Shown: positions 1 to 7,424, counted from the stretch's first letter. The stretch: DNA of 44,317 bases from Bacteroidaceae bacterium (GCA_016302965.1 JAEDMP010000012.1:1-44317), one strand, 5' to 3'. The notes: generated from the sequence alone by a model not told the origin. Made by a program: numbers and translations.

Positions 1-58
1 GAGGTTCATTAGTTTCAAAGAACAATTATCTGTACGACTTCATGTCGCAATTACGCCA

Positions 59-66
59 CAAAGATA
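59..66 (-). promoter_or_regulatory. possible -7 element of a leftward promoter
   Basis: Reads TATCTTTG on the minus strand, the commonest -7 form in this genome. It would drive transcription leftward out of the window. No gene start is visible between here and base 1, so the target is unknown. Confidence 0.3.
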
Positions 67-177
67 ATGTATTTATTTTGAACAACAAAACATTTTGTGT
101 AAAATTTACACAAGACAGGCGTTTTTCTATCGAAACTACCACTATTCACTGTCTTTTCAGCACCTTATTTCCTTGCG

Positions 178-270
178 TTAATCTGATAACTTCTTGTTTA
201 ACCACTCAATCAATTCATTCACTTTGTCTGACACCATTGCTGGCGATGCCGGCAGCTTATGCTTTTTGAA
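178..270 (-). pseudogene. short C-terminal protein fragment, unidentified
   Basis: A 30-codon stretch on the minus strand runs from an in-frame stop (271-273) to a stop at 178-180. It has no start codon but reads as ordinary protein, with a segment KLPASPAMVSDKVNELIEWL near its end. The style resembles linker or tail segments of Fic-family proteins, but this is a weak impression. It is most likely the stranded 3' end of a lost gene, in keeping with the other relics between here and base 1870. It could equally be a chance open stretch. Confidence 0.25.
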
Positions 271-273
271 TTA

Positions 274-651
274 GATGATAACAACTGAAAAGAAATTTTT
301 ATATAAACCTTAAAATTAACAGGAATTAACCGCGAGAAATTATCATATTTCGATTTTTTGTATATGGAAAGGTGCTTAATAACATCCAAAAAGAGCCATT
401 TAATCCTTCAAAAAGCCACATTATCCACAAAATAACACTTATTTTGCCATCACGAAGTATGTGCACATCTACGCCCAAGTATCTGCACATACTGACAGTG
501 CAAATAATACCCTAATCAAGTAGGAGGTAAACGCTAATCGCAGGCGTTTTCTTTTGTGTAATTTCTATGAACATATTGTAAAAATGTTTAATTTTACCCT
601 CTTAGGCGTGACACTTTGAATATTTTCTATTGCCGAAACAATTATTTTCAC
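274..651. other. AT-rich intergenic stretch without a gene
   Basis: No frame of convincing length or codon use was found on either strand. The only structure seen is a pair of 14-base direct repeats at 455-468 and 477-490, listed separately, and a promoter at the right edge. Confidence 0.6.
455..490 (+). repeat. pair of 14-bp direct repeats
   Basis: AAGTATGTGCACAT (455-468) and AAGTATCTGCACAT (477-490) differ at one base and start 22 bp apart, about two helical turns. This spacing fits a regulator binding site. No regulator or target is known. The repeat lies about 170 bp upstream of the promoter for the decayed VirE-N-like gene. Confidence 0.5.
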
Positions 652-659
652 TATATTTG
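630..659 (+). promoter_or_regulatory. Bacteroidota-type promoter of the VirE-N-like remnant
   Basis: TTG at 630-632 and TATATTTG at 652-659 are separated by 19 bases, matching the TTTG-N19/20-TAnnTTTG pattern of Bacteroidota housekeeping promoters. It points into the decayed coding remnant starting about 15 bases downstream. Confidence 0.6.
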
Positions 660-674
660 CAGGACCATTGATGA

Positions 675-857
675 CAGAACCTACAACCAAAATCTATAAA
701 CAAGACACTCATTCCCGTGTACCCCAGCTGTCTCAGTACGCTGGCCCATAACGATGTCACCCTCTGCGAGGTGTACGAGAAAATCAGAAACGACGAGGTG
801 TTGCGCCAGCGCACCCTCAACTACCGCAAGGCCGTCGAGGCCAACCTGCCCTTCTGA
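675..857 (+). pseudogene. VirE N-terminal-domain-like protein, 5' remnant
   Basis: The frame read at 717-857 gives protein text such as VYPSCLSTLAHNDVTLCEVY followed by KIRNDEVLRQRTLNYRKAVE and a TGA stop at 855-857. To my knowledge this matches the beginning of Bacteroidota VirE-N/BT4734-type proteins, which normally continue for several hundred residues into primase or helicase modules. The frame is open back to a TGA at 672-674 but holds no ATG; the ATG at 671 lies in another frame. The gene is therefore broken at both ends. It sits behind a good promoter and is followed by GCCACTT-type repeats often seen in these loci. The family call rests on recall, without a search. Confidence 0.5.
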
Positions 858-897
858 TGTGGTCAGGAATGCCCGTTTCCGACCTCTTTCTGCCACT

Positions 898-1016
898 TCT
901 GCCACTTCAGCCACCAAAAAACACAAACTTTTATTTATATGATACATAAAATTATCTATCAAATAAAAAAAATATTTTTCTATAAAGTTATAATATGAAG
1001 TGGCTAAAGTGGCAGA
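898..1016. repeat. inverted repeat with TGCCACTT motifs
   Basis: The arm at 898-914 (TCTGCCACTTCAGCCAC) is the reverse complement of 1000-1016 with one mismatch. The 85-base spacer is very AT-rich. The left arm is part of a run of TGCCACTTC units starting near 889. It could be a recombination scar or a transcript structure. No gene lies inside. Confidence 0.6.
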
Positions 1017-1080
1017 GATACCCATTCTTGTCCATTCATGTCCCTCTTTCTTTCACGTTCCAACAATAAAAACAGAGTAA

Positions 1081-1272
1081 TATCGTTCCCTCGCCCTCCA
1101 GTACTTCCCCGACCGCACTCCCGTGGAAGCCGTGCGCTCCCTGCGCCGGATGATTGCGGGCTGCCCACAGTTAGTGGCAGCCCTCAACGACCTGGGCATC
1201 GACTACAAGAAAAAGAAGAATCTCACCGTCCGGCAAGCCCGTCTCATCATGGAATATCTCGGCGACCTGTAA
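1081..1272 (+). pseudogene. DUF4248 family protein, truncated at the 5' end
   Basis: The frame from 1084 to the TAA at 1270-1272 encodes 62 residues that look like the bulk of the small DUF4248 family (usually about 70-80 residues). It includes LQYFPDRTPVEAVRSLRRMI and a C-terminus with TVRQARLIMEYLGDL. An in-frame TAA at 1078-1080 stands directly upstream and no start codon is available, so the first dozen residues are missing. In Bacteroidota this family commonly occurs beside VirE-N-like genes, an HU-like protein and an amidase. Here only the first two members survive, both broken. Function of the family is unknown. Confidence 0.6.
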
Positions 1273-1279
1273 TCGTCCC

Positions 1280-1421
1280 AACTGATTGCCGTATTCAGTT
1301 CATAACTGAACACCCTATTCAGTTCATAACTGATTGCCGTATTCAGTTCACAACTGAATACCCCATTCAGTTCACAACTGAATACCCTATTCAGTTCACA
1401 ACTGAAAGCCCTGTTCAGTTG
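1280..1421 (+). repeat. array of palindromic 24-bp tandem repeats
   Basis: Five full units start at 1292, 1316, 1340, 1364 and 1388, flanked by partial units on both sides. Each carries TTCAGTTCANAACTGAA or a close variant, itself a near-perfect palindrome, followed by a 7-base spacer such as TACCCTA. Unit variation is mostly one or two bases. The array begins 8 bases after the DUF4248 stop. The period is a multiple of three, so both strands stay open and show 8-residue peptide repeats. I regard those as artefacts, not proteins. Confidence 0.9.
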
Positions 1422-1590
1422 CCGGCCGGATGCTGCCTCCAGTCTTGAGCCAACTTGCGCCATCGCCCATAAAAATGTCGTATCTTTGCATACGGAAAGC
1501 GCTACTCCACCCAACCCTATTGTTTAACCCAAAACCAAAAAGAATCGCCTTGACGCAGCCAACCAGATTGAGCGTATCAGTTCATCCTTG
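1422..1590. other. intergenic remnant with an orphan promoter
   Basis: A TATCTTTG element at 1481-1488 reads rightward, but no credible coding sequence follows it. In related cassettes an HU-like gene would be expected in this position. None is recognisable here. Confidence 0.4.
1481..1488 (+). promoter_or_regulatory. orphan -7 element (TATCTTTG)
   Basis: Perfect TAnnTTTG match pointing right, with only a poorly spaced TTG upstream (1455-1457). It has no surviving gene downstream and is probably the promoter of a deleted gene of the decayed cassette. Confidence 0.4.
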
Positions 1591-1708
1591 TTAGCCATGA
1601 GCCAGGGAAGCAATTACTTCCAACAGGTGCTCCCTGTCGAATGGAACTTCCACGATGTTCTTGCTCTTACAAGCGTCTCCTAACGTCGCCGAGCGGTCTT
1701 CGGTCATC

Positions 1709-1868
1709 CACATGAAAGTTTCTGTCCGTTGGGTCAGATGTTTGCTGCTGACTTCTTTCAGATTCCGCCTCGTGATGGACACCCTTGTCTCTCTGGATAG
1801 ACGATTCCCACTACCAGGGCTTGTTAGGGACTTACACCCGTTAGATGATACTCATGCCGAGCGTACAC
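1709..1868 (-). mobile_element. group IIC-type intron, 5' (domain I) fragment
   Basis: Read on the minus strand, the segment begins GTGTACGCTCGGCATGAG, resembling the GUGYG 5' end of group II introns. It then carries blocks that match, from memory, the domain I RNA of bacterial IIC introns such as that of Oceanobacillus iheyensis: GGGTGTAAGTCCCTAAC (around 1822-1840), CAAGGGTGTCC (around 1780-1790), GCGGAATCTGAAAGAAG, AGCAGCAAACATCTGAC, and GACAGAAACTTTCATGTG (around 1710-1727). Homology appears to stop near 1709. No reverse transcriptase gene or domain V/VI is seen, so the copy is a truncated, immobile relic. Its 5' end abuts the T-run of the ilvE terminator on the same strand, the preferred insertion site of IIC introns. 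Confidence 0.7.
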
Positions 1869-1898
1869 AAAAAAATCCCCCGTCTGAAGACGAGGGAT
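1869..1898 (-). terminator. rho-independent terminator of ilvE
   Basis: On the minus strand ATCCCTCGTCT pairs with AGACGGGGGAT, with one mismatch and a 2-base loop, and is followed by seven T. It lies about 47 bases past the ilvE stop. The intron fragment starts at the very next base. Confidence 0.85.
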
Positions 1899-1944
1899 CC
1901 AAATCTATAATAATAGGTATATAAATCATATAAAAGGAATCATC

Positions 1945-2967
1945 CTATTCAATGACAACCATCGTCCAGCCATGCTTGTCCTCCTCGATACCATACTGGA
2001 TATTTCTCAGATGTGTATAGAGCTTGGTCGAGAGCGGGCCGGGCTTGCCGTCGGCACTGAAGGTATAACGTTTGCCGTTGTCGAGGTCATCAATATAGGA
2101 GATGGGCGAGATGACTGCAGCCGTTCCGCATGCGCCGGCCTCCTCAAAGGTGTCGAGTTCCTCTTCGGGAATGGGGCGGCGTTCCACCTTCATACCAAGG
2201 TCTTCAGCCACCTGCATCAAGCTCTTGTTGGTGATGGAGGGCAAGATACTGGTGCTGGCAGGTGTGACATAGGTATTGTTCTTGATACCGAAGAAGTTGG
2301 CAGCACCACACTCGTCGATATACTTTTTCTCTTTAGCATCAAGATAGAACTCGCACGCATAACCTTTCTCATGGGCAAGATTGTTGGCAAAGAGCGAAGC
2401 GGCATAGTTGCCACCCACCTTATATTTGCCCGTACCGAGCGGTGCCGAACGATCATAGTCGCGCACAATCAGATAAGGATTGGTGGAGAATCCACCCTTG
2501 AAGTAAGGTCCTACGGGCGTGACGAAGATGAGGAAAAGATATTCTTTGGAAGGATGCACACCCACCTGGGCACTCGTGCCCACAAGCAGCGGGCGTATAT
2601 AGAGCGTTGCTCCACTCTCATAGGTAGGGATATACTCCTGGTTGAGCCTCACCACCTTTTTCACCATCTCCACAAAGAGTTCGGTAGGCACCTCGGGCAT
2701 CATGATGCCACGGCAGGTACTCTGCAGACGGGCAGCGTTTTCCTCGGGACGGAACACCCTGACCTTTCCATCAGGACAGCGGTATGCCTTCAGACCCTCA
2801 AAAGCTTCCTGGCCATAGTGCAGACAAGTGGCGGCCATGTGCATCTTGAGATACTCGTCAGAGCACACTTCTATTTCACCCCATTTGCCGTCACGATAGT
2901 AGCAACGTACATTATAGTCGGTAGGCATATAGCCGAACGACAGGTTTGACCAATCTAAATCTTTCAT
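1945..2967 (-). CDS. ilvE: branched-chain amino acid aminotransferase
   Basis: Transfers the amino group between glutamate and the 2-oxo acids of leucine, isoleucine and valine, the last step of their synthesis, in the cytoplasm with pyridoxal phosphate. The 340-residue product is the usual length for the class IV (large bacterial) type. Visible landmarks are HYGQEAFEGLKAYR (50-63), YIRPLL (123-128) and the PLP-lysine motif KVGGNYAAS with Lys183. The start gives MKDLDWSNLSFGY, the normal N-terminus of the family. The gene is alone on its strand, with its own terminator at 1869-1898 and a candidate promoter about 160 bases upstream, which leaves an unusually long leader. ridA, whose product protects PLP enzymes of this pathway, is 2.2 kb away. 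Confidence 0.95.
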   Translation of the reverse strand: MKDLDWSNLSFGYMPTDYNVRCYYRDGKWGEIEVCSDEYLKMHMAATCLHYGQEAFEGLKAYRCPDGKVRVFRPEENAARLQSTCRGIMMPEVPTELFVEMVKKVVRLNQEYIPTYESGATLYIRPLLVGTSAQVGVHPSKEYLFLIFVTPVGPYFKGGFSTNPYLIVRDYDRSAPLGTGKYKVGGNYAASLFANNLAHEKGYACEFYLDAKEKKYIDECGAANFFGIKNNTYVTPASTSILPSITNKSLMQVAEDLGMKVERRPIPEEELDTFEEAGACGTAAVISPISYIDDLDNGKRYTFSADGKPGPLSTKLYTHLRNIQYGIEEDKHGWTMVVIE

Positions 2968-3124
2968 CGCTTTCTTTTTTTTCTATTTTGTTTTTTAATG
3001 TTGTTTTTTTAATTTTGCACGAACCATTTCCTTCCATCACGAATTGAGACATCCGGATGAGCGGCAAGACCTCTGAAGAGCCCAAAAGCCCCCTTTATGT
3101 GCCTCAGGAAAAGATTATCCGTTG

Positions 3125-3132
3125 CAAAAGTA
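3125..3132 (-). promoter_or_regulatory. candidate ilvE promoter (-7 TACTTTTG)
   Basis: TACTTTTG on the minus strand, 157 bases ahead of the ilvE ATG. The resulting leader of roughly 150 bases contains no obvious leader peptide rich in branched-chain residues, and no riboswitch that I recognise. Confidence 0.5.
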
Positions 3133-3174
3133 ATATTTTTATTCATAATCTGCAACAATTCGGCCAAAAATATT

Positions 3175-3182
3175 TATTTTTG
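3175..3182 (+). promoter_or_regulatory. promoter of the outer membrane protein gene (-7 TATTTTTG)
   Basis: TATTTTTG lies 71 bases before the preferred ATG at 3254. No clear -33 TTG was found. It is back to back with the ilvE promoter, so the 2968-3253 gap is a divergent regulatory region. Confidence 0.5.
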
Positions 3183-3253
3183 CATTCTCAAACCCCGATT
3201 ATCCCCCTCACGGGACATTGATACACCCAGATTATATTCACAATACAATAATC

Positions 3254-4576
3254 ATGAACATGAAGAAAATGATGAAAAGAAAGATGATGCTGATGGCCAT
3301 GAGCTGTCTGCTGTGGATGAATGCGACTGCCCAAGAGCAAAAACAAGCCTACGTGGCAGGCTCCTTCTGGGAGCACTGGTTTGTGCAAACGGGTCTCGAC
3401 ATGTCACTGCAAAACCCCTACGGCCACAGTTTCTCACACGTGTTTCCCAACGGCAAGTCGTTTGGTGTGAACGTGGCTGCAGGTAAATGGTTCTCCCCCT
3501 ATCTGGCCTTGCGCGGCCGATTCAACTGGGAGAACGGTATCGTCAAGAACAGCCACGACAACTGGATTGCCCCCTTCTACCAACCGGGCGAAAACCACCG
3601 CAAAGGAGGCTATATCACGGTGACTGGCGACATCCAGATTGACCTGCACAACATCCTCTGTGGCTACAAGCCAGACCGCCGCTGGAACCTGCAAGTGTTT
3701 CCCCGCGCAGGCGCCGCCTACAACTTCGGCGTGACAAAAGGCTCGCCGCTGCTGGGATTCGGCGTGGGCAATACTTTCCGGCTCTCACCATCCATCGGAC
3801 TTTATGCCGACCTGACATATAATATGGTATCAAGCGGATTCACAGGCGACAAGGGTACGGGAACCGGCTCCAACAGCAACGGATTCTTCGACCTGTCGGT
3901 AGGCGTACAGTGGAACCTGGGCAGTCATCGCGGATTTGAAAAGAAAACCGTAGCCGACAACCGGAAGATGCAAAAGGTGGATGGCGAGGTGGTGGCCGGC
4001 TCCTTCTGGGGCAACTGGTTTGTGCAGGCCGGACTCGACATGTCGTTGCAGAATCCTTACGGCAAGAGTTTCTCCCAGGTGTTTCCAAAAGGTAAATCAT
4101 TCGGATTGGATGTTGCTGTGGGCAAATGGTTTTCACCCTACGTGGCCGTTCGCGGCAAAATCAACTGGGAGAACGGCTGTAAGCTGATGGAAAACGGACA
4201 CATCGAATGGATAGCGCCCGCCGAAGACCCCAAGAGCAACATCGATGAGGGAGGCTATGTGACACTCTGTATTGATGTCCCCCTTAGCGTGAAAAATATC
4301 TTCATCGAGTATGACCCTCAGCAGAAATGGAATTTCTACGCCTTCCCAAGAATGGGCTTGGGCTGCAATCTGGCCATCAGTTCCTCCTCGCCGCTGGTAG
4401 GTGTGGGTATGGGTGGCACCTACCGCATCAAAGACCGCTGGAGTGTCTATGCCGACTGTGCCTATCAGTGCATCACCAGCGAGTTCATGGGCGGTGTGGC
4501 TGGCACCGGCATGCAGGTCAGTTCAGGCAGCAACGGTTTTGCCGACTTCAACATCGGAGTGCAGTACGACCTCTGA
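3254..4576 (+). CDS. outer membrane beta-barrel protein with internal duplication
   Basis: I start at ATG 3254, which gives MNMKKMMKRKMMLMAMSCLL followed by a signal-peptidase site near NATAQ; a TTG 36 bases upstream would spoil the signal peptide. The mature protein is two homologous units of about 190 residues. Each opens with AGSFWxxWFVQxGLDMSLQN and ends with a SNGFxDxxxGVQ strand, joined by a charged linker ending in KVDGEVV. Alternating hydrophobic strands (GKWFSPYLALRGRFNWENG and its counterpart) and a barrel-like C-terminus (FNIGVQYDL) suggest two 8-strand OmpA/OmpX-like barrels or one larger barrel. Specific function is unknown. Confidence 0.75.
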   Translation: MNMKKMMKRKMMLMAMSCLLWMNATAQEQKQAYVAGSFWEHWFVQTGLDMSLQNPYGHSFSHVFPNGKSFGVNVAAGKWFSPYLALRGRFNWENGIVKNSHDNWIAPFYQPGENHRKGGYITVTGDIQIDLHNILCGYKPDRRWNLQVFPRAGAAYNFGVTKGSPLLGFGVGNTFRLSPSIGLYADLTYNMVSSGFTGDKGTGTGSNSNGFFDLSVGVQWNLGSHRGFEKKTVADNRKMQKVDGEVVAGSFWGNWFVQAGLDMSLQNPYGKSFSQVFPKGKSFGLDVAVGKWFSPYVAVRGKINWENGCKLMENGHIEWIAPAEDPKSNIDEGGYVTLCIDVPLSVKNIFIEYDPQQKWNFYAFPRMGLGCNLAISSSSPLVGVGMGGTYRIKDRWSVYADCAYQCITSEFMGGVAGTGMQVSSGSNGFADFNIGVQYDL

Positions 4577-4647
4577 TTCCTCCCTCCAACCGATAACTAT
4601 CGTCCTCATACAAGGGTAGTATGTTACAGAAAATAAACAGTGGAAGC

Positions 4648-5055
4648 ATGAAACATTTCGGATGGATGGCCGCATCTCTCTTGAGCATGACGGCAGGCGC
4701 TCAGCATACCCCGCGCCATATCGTAGCAACAGAACCCATCAGTATCGAGAGCCCACGAGGCACAGCTCCCATGCTGCCCTATCGGCTATGGGTGGACTAT
4801 AACGACGGCAAGGGTGAATACCGTCAGGTGAGATGGGACTCCCCCACCACCAAACTCAAGGGCCACGGCACGGGGCACTATCTGTCGGCACTCGCCCTCG
4901 CCTATGCCAGCAGCAATCCCTCAGCACAGCTGTGCGAAGCCATCCGTCATGCCGAGATGATGGTGCGCTATGTGAGCGATGGTTCGGGCACATCCGACAT
5001 GATTGTCAAGGCAGAACAACTGCTCGACACCCAATTACGTCCTGTTAAGCCCTAA
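4648..5055 (+). pseudogene. remnant of a secreted GH127-like glycosidase
   Basis: The frame is open from an ATG at 4621. The ATG at 4648 is preferred because it starts a clean signal peptide (MKHFGWMAASLLSMTAGAQ). The next 50 residues resemble a bacterial Ig-like strand unit (LPYRLWVDYNDGKGEYRQVR). The segment LKGHGTGHYLSALALAYASS resembles the early (alpha/alpha) part of beta-L-arabinofuranosidase family GH127/DUF1680, proteins usually over 600 residues. The product here has about 135 residues and ends in TAA at 5053-5055. Most of the catalytic domain is missing, so this is probably an internally deleted relic that may still be secreted. It could also be a genuine small secreted protein. Confidence 0.45.
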
Positions 5056-5130
5056 TCACAAAGGATAATCCGTCTGTAAAGATAACATATCAATACAGAA
5101 CATACATTCACTTATCAAAAACAAACAACA

Positions 5131-5526
5131 ATGAAAAGTATCAGTACCAGCAAGGCTCCGGCCGCCATCGGTCCCTACAGCCAGGCCATCGAGGCCAACG
5201 GCTTCGTTTATGTTTCCGGACAACTTCCCATCAATCCCGCTACGGGAGCCTTCCCCGAAGGAGGCATCCAGGAACAGACCCGCCAGTCACTCACCAACGC
5301 CAAAGCCATTCTCGAAGAGGCTGGCACCGATCTCCACCACGTGGTGAAGACCACCGTGCTGCTCTCCGACATCGCCGACTTTGCCGCCATGAACGAGATT
5401 TATGCCGAGTTCTTCGCTCCTGCCGAGGGAGAAACAGCCGCTTTCCCTGCCCGTTCAGCCTTCGCTGTGAAGGATCTGCCCAAGGGAGCCCTCGTGGAAA
5501 TCGAGCTCATCGCAGCCAAAGGCTAA
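5131..5526 (+). CDS. ridA: RidA family 2-iminoacid deaminase
   Basis: Hydrolyses reactive enamine/imine intermediates such as 2-aminoacrylate released by PLP-dependent dehydratases, which otherwise inactivate transaminases including IlvE. The 131-residue product is standard for the YjgF/YER057c/UK114 family. Landmarks are GPYSQAI (14-20), the YVSGQLPINP strand (27-36), the substrate-binding arginine in FPARSAF (Arg108) and the terminal VEIELIA with Glu125. It is expected as a cytoplasmic trimer. It runs on its own between the glycosidase relic and the convergent hydrolase gene, with only 17 bases to the latter and no clear terminator. Confidence 0.93.
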   Translation: MKSISTSKAPAAIGPYSQAIEANGFVYVSGQLPINPATGAFPEGGIQEQTRQSLTNAKAILEEAGTDLHHVVKTTVLLSDIADFAAMNEIYAEFFAPAEGETAAFPARSAFAVKDLPKGALVEIELIAAKG

Positions 5527-5543
5527 GCAAACGCCAACATTCG

Positions 5544-6326
5544 TCATGAAGGAATCTGGAACTGCTGGCCATCATAGGCCAGTTCAACACCCTCCGGCAG
5601 ACGCCTGTTCACCTCGTCGTGCAACCCCATATCGTGACAGATATGCGTGAGCAGTGTGCGTCGTGCACCGAGCTTACGGGCAAACTCCACCGCATCACCT
5701 ACCAGCAAATGGGAGTGATGCGGTTTTTCGAATCTGAGGGCATTGATGACCAACGTGTCTATGCCTTGCAGGAGGGGGAGCTCACTGGGGGCGATGGTCT
5801 TCATGTCAGTGATATAGGCGAGTCGTCCAAAGCGGAATCCCAAGATAGGCAACTTGCCATGCATCACCTCAAAGGGCATCACCTCCACATCTCCTATCGT
5901 GAGCGGTTCATGGGCATGGATGGTATGCAGCCGCAACTCAGGCACTCCAGGATATTTGGGTTTCCCCTCGGGCGGAAAACAGTAGGGCAGCATCTGGTGC
6001 ATCCCTTTCACCGCCGGTTCGTTGGCATAGACGTCGATGTCGCCCAACTTGCAGTAGGGACGCACATCATCCAATCCGCCCACATGGTCATAATGGGAAT
6101 GGGTGACGAGAATCCCGTCAATGCGCCGAAAGGGTTGCGGCATGAGCTGCTGCCTGAAATCGGGTCCGCAGTCAATCAGAATCCGTGTCTCGGCTGTCTC
6201 AATCATGGCTGCACAGCGCAACCTTTTGTCTTTGGGGGCTTCACTGCGGCAGACCCGGCATGCACAGCCCAACACAGGCACACCACAACTGGTACCTGTA
6301 CCCAGGAAAGTTAGTTTCATCGTCAT
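5544..6326 (-). CDS. MBL-fold metallohydrolase, PhnP-like
   Basis: A 260-residue metallo-beta-lactamase-fold enzyme. The metal motif is THSHYDHVGG (His76, His78, Asp80, His81), with further ligand positions in VMHGKLPILGF and the ITDMK segment. An N-terminal CACRVC cluster (Cys21, Cys23, Cys26) resembles the structural zinc site of PhnP-type phosphodiesterases. The family cleaves cyclic phosphodiesters, but no phn genes are nearby, so the physiological substrate is unknown. It follows murB by 34 bases on the same strand and is probably in its operon. A second ATG two codons in would serve equally as start. Confidence 0.85.
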   Translation of the reverse strand: MTMKLTFLGTGTSCGVPVLGCACRVCRSEAPKDKRLRCAAMIETAETRILIDCGPDFRQQLMPQPFRRIDGILVTHSHYDHVGGLDDVRPYCKLGDIDVYANEPAVKGMHQMLPYCFPPEGKPKYPGVPELRLHTIHAHEPLTIGDVEVMPFEVMHGKLPILGFRFGRLAYITDMKTIAPSELPLLQGIDTLVINALRFEKPHHSHLLVGDAVEFARKLGARRTLLTHICHDMGLHDEVNRRLPEGVELAYDGQQFQIPS

Positions 6327-6360
6327 TATTGTTCATTCGGTCCAAACAGCATCTATGCCA

Positions 6361-7383
6361 TCAGAAGATATTCACTTCGGGATGGATATCCACTCCAAAC
6401 TTCTCCTTCACATCGGCTCTCACCTGCTCGCAAAGAGCGAGCACCTCAGCCCCCGTGGCTCCTCCCCGGTTGACGAGCACCAGCGCTTGCTTGTCATGCA
6501 CGCCAGCCCGTCCCATGCTCTTTCCCTTCCATCCACACTGTTCAATCATCCAACCGGCAGGAATCTTCACATGCCCCCCGTCCACCTCATAATGGGGCAT
6601 GGCGGGATATTGGGCCTTCAGTCGGTTGAAACAATCACGTTCCACAACGGGATTCATGAAAAAGCTGCCAGCATTGCCCTCCACTTTGGGGTCGGGCAGT
6701 TTCGATTGTCTGATACGGATAATCACATCGCGCAGTTCCTGGGCTGTGGGCTGCTGTATGCCGGAGGCGGCCAACTCTTCACGGATATGACCATAATCGA
6801 GTTTGGGTGTAAATGTCTTGGAGAGGACAAAGGTGACATGAGTCACCACCATACGTCCCTTCCATTCCCCCTTGAAACGGCTGTAACGATAGCCATAGTG
6901 ACACTCCTCGTGCGTAAAAACGCGTTTCTTGCCGGTACCGACCTCGATGGTCTCTACCTGATCTATCAGGTCTTTCACCTCAGCCCCGTATGCTCCGATA
7001 TTCTGCACGGCCGATGCTCCCACTTCGCCGGGAATCAGCGAGAGGTTTTCAGCACCATACCAACCGTGACGGATAGCAAACTCCACCCAATCATCAAACA
7101 CCACACCAGCTCCAACCCTCACCTTGACGGATTGGGGAGCGTCGCTGACAAGCTGGATATCACGAAGGGCCACATGCAGCACGGTTCCGGGATAATCATC
7201 GGTGAACAGCAGATTGCTGCCACTTCCCACGACAAGCAATGGCAGATCATCGTCGCAGAGCCGGCTAACCAGCTCGGACAACTGTTTCACGTCGGCCGTC
7301 TCAACATAACGGCGACAATAGGCCCGGATGCCAAATGTGTTAGGAATTGGATATGTATGAGTAATGGGGATGTTTTTTTCCAT
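6361..7383 (-). CDS. murB: UDP-N-acetylenolpyruvoylglucosamine reductase
   Basis: Reduces the enolpyruvyl group to give UDP-N-acetylmuramic acid in cytoplasmic peptidoglycan precursor synthesis, using FAD and NADPH. The 340 residues fit the type I (E. coli-like) enzyme. The FAD-binding strand has VVGSGSNLLF (51-60) and IPGEVGASAVQNIGAYG (117-133). YRYSRFKG (166-172) is the type I tyrosine loop. Ser240 in GNAGSFFMNP is the proton donor and Glu336 in HPEVNIF the second catalytic residue. It lies 41 bases after the DUF4348 lipoprotein gene and 34 bases before the hydrolase gene, so the three probably share a transcript. Confidence 0.95.
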   Translation of the reverse strand: MEKNIPITHTYPIPNTFGIRAYCRRYVETADVKQLSELVSRLCDDDLPLLVVGSGSNLLFTDDYPGTVLHVALRDIQLVSDAPQSVKVRVGAGVVFDDWVEFAIRHGWYGAENLSLIPGEVGASAVQNIGAYGAEVKDLIDQVETIEVGTGKKRVFTHEECHYGYRYSRFKGEWKGRMVVTHVTFVLSKTFTPKLDYGHIREELAASGIQQPTAQELRDVIIRIRQSKLPDPKVEGNAGSFFMNPVVERDCFNRLKAQYPAMPHYEVDGGHVKIPAGWMIEQCGWKGKSMGRAGVHDKQALVLVNRGGATGAEVLALCEQVRADVKEKFGVDIHPEVNIF

Positions 7384-7424
7384 ATCTGTCAGGATATTAT
7401 TTTCTGCTTCAAATGAGGATAAAA

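Noticed and set aside
421..430. TTATCCACAA, a consensus DnaA box
   Set aside because: A single box with no cluster, no dnaA/dnaN neighbour and no AT-rich unwinding array is expected by chance and does not support an origin.
1280..1421. CRISPR array
   Set aside because: Units are contiguous 24-mers with conserved 7-base joints, without unique spacers of normal length, and no cas genes are near.
1038..1514. Peptides with 8-residue repeats in open frames on both strands
   Set aside because: They arise because the 24-bp DNA repeat is a multiple of three with no stop codon. The real coding trace here is the DUF4248 frame upstream.
1591..1782. A 63-codon minus-strand open frame starting at GTG
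   Set aside because: Its first half coincides with the conserved group II intron RNA blocks, so the sequence constraint is that of RNA. The remaining half matches no protein I recognise.
2968..3124. Attenuator or T-box in the ilvE leader
   Set aside because: The leader shows no Leu/Ile/Val-rich short frame, no T-box sequence and no hairpin followed by T-run.
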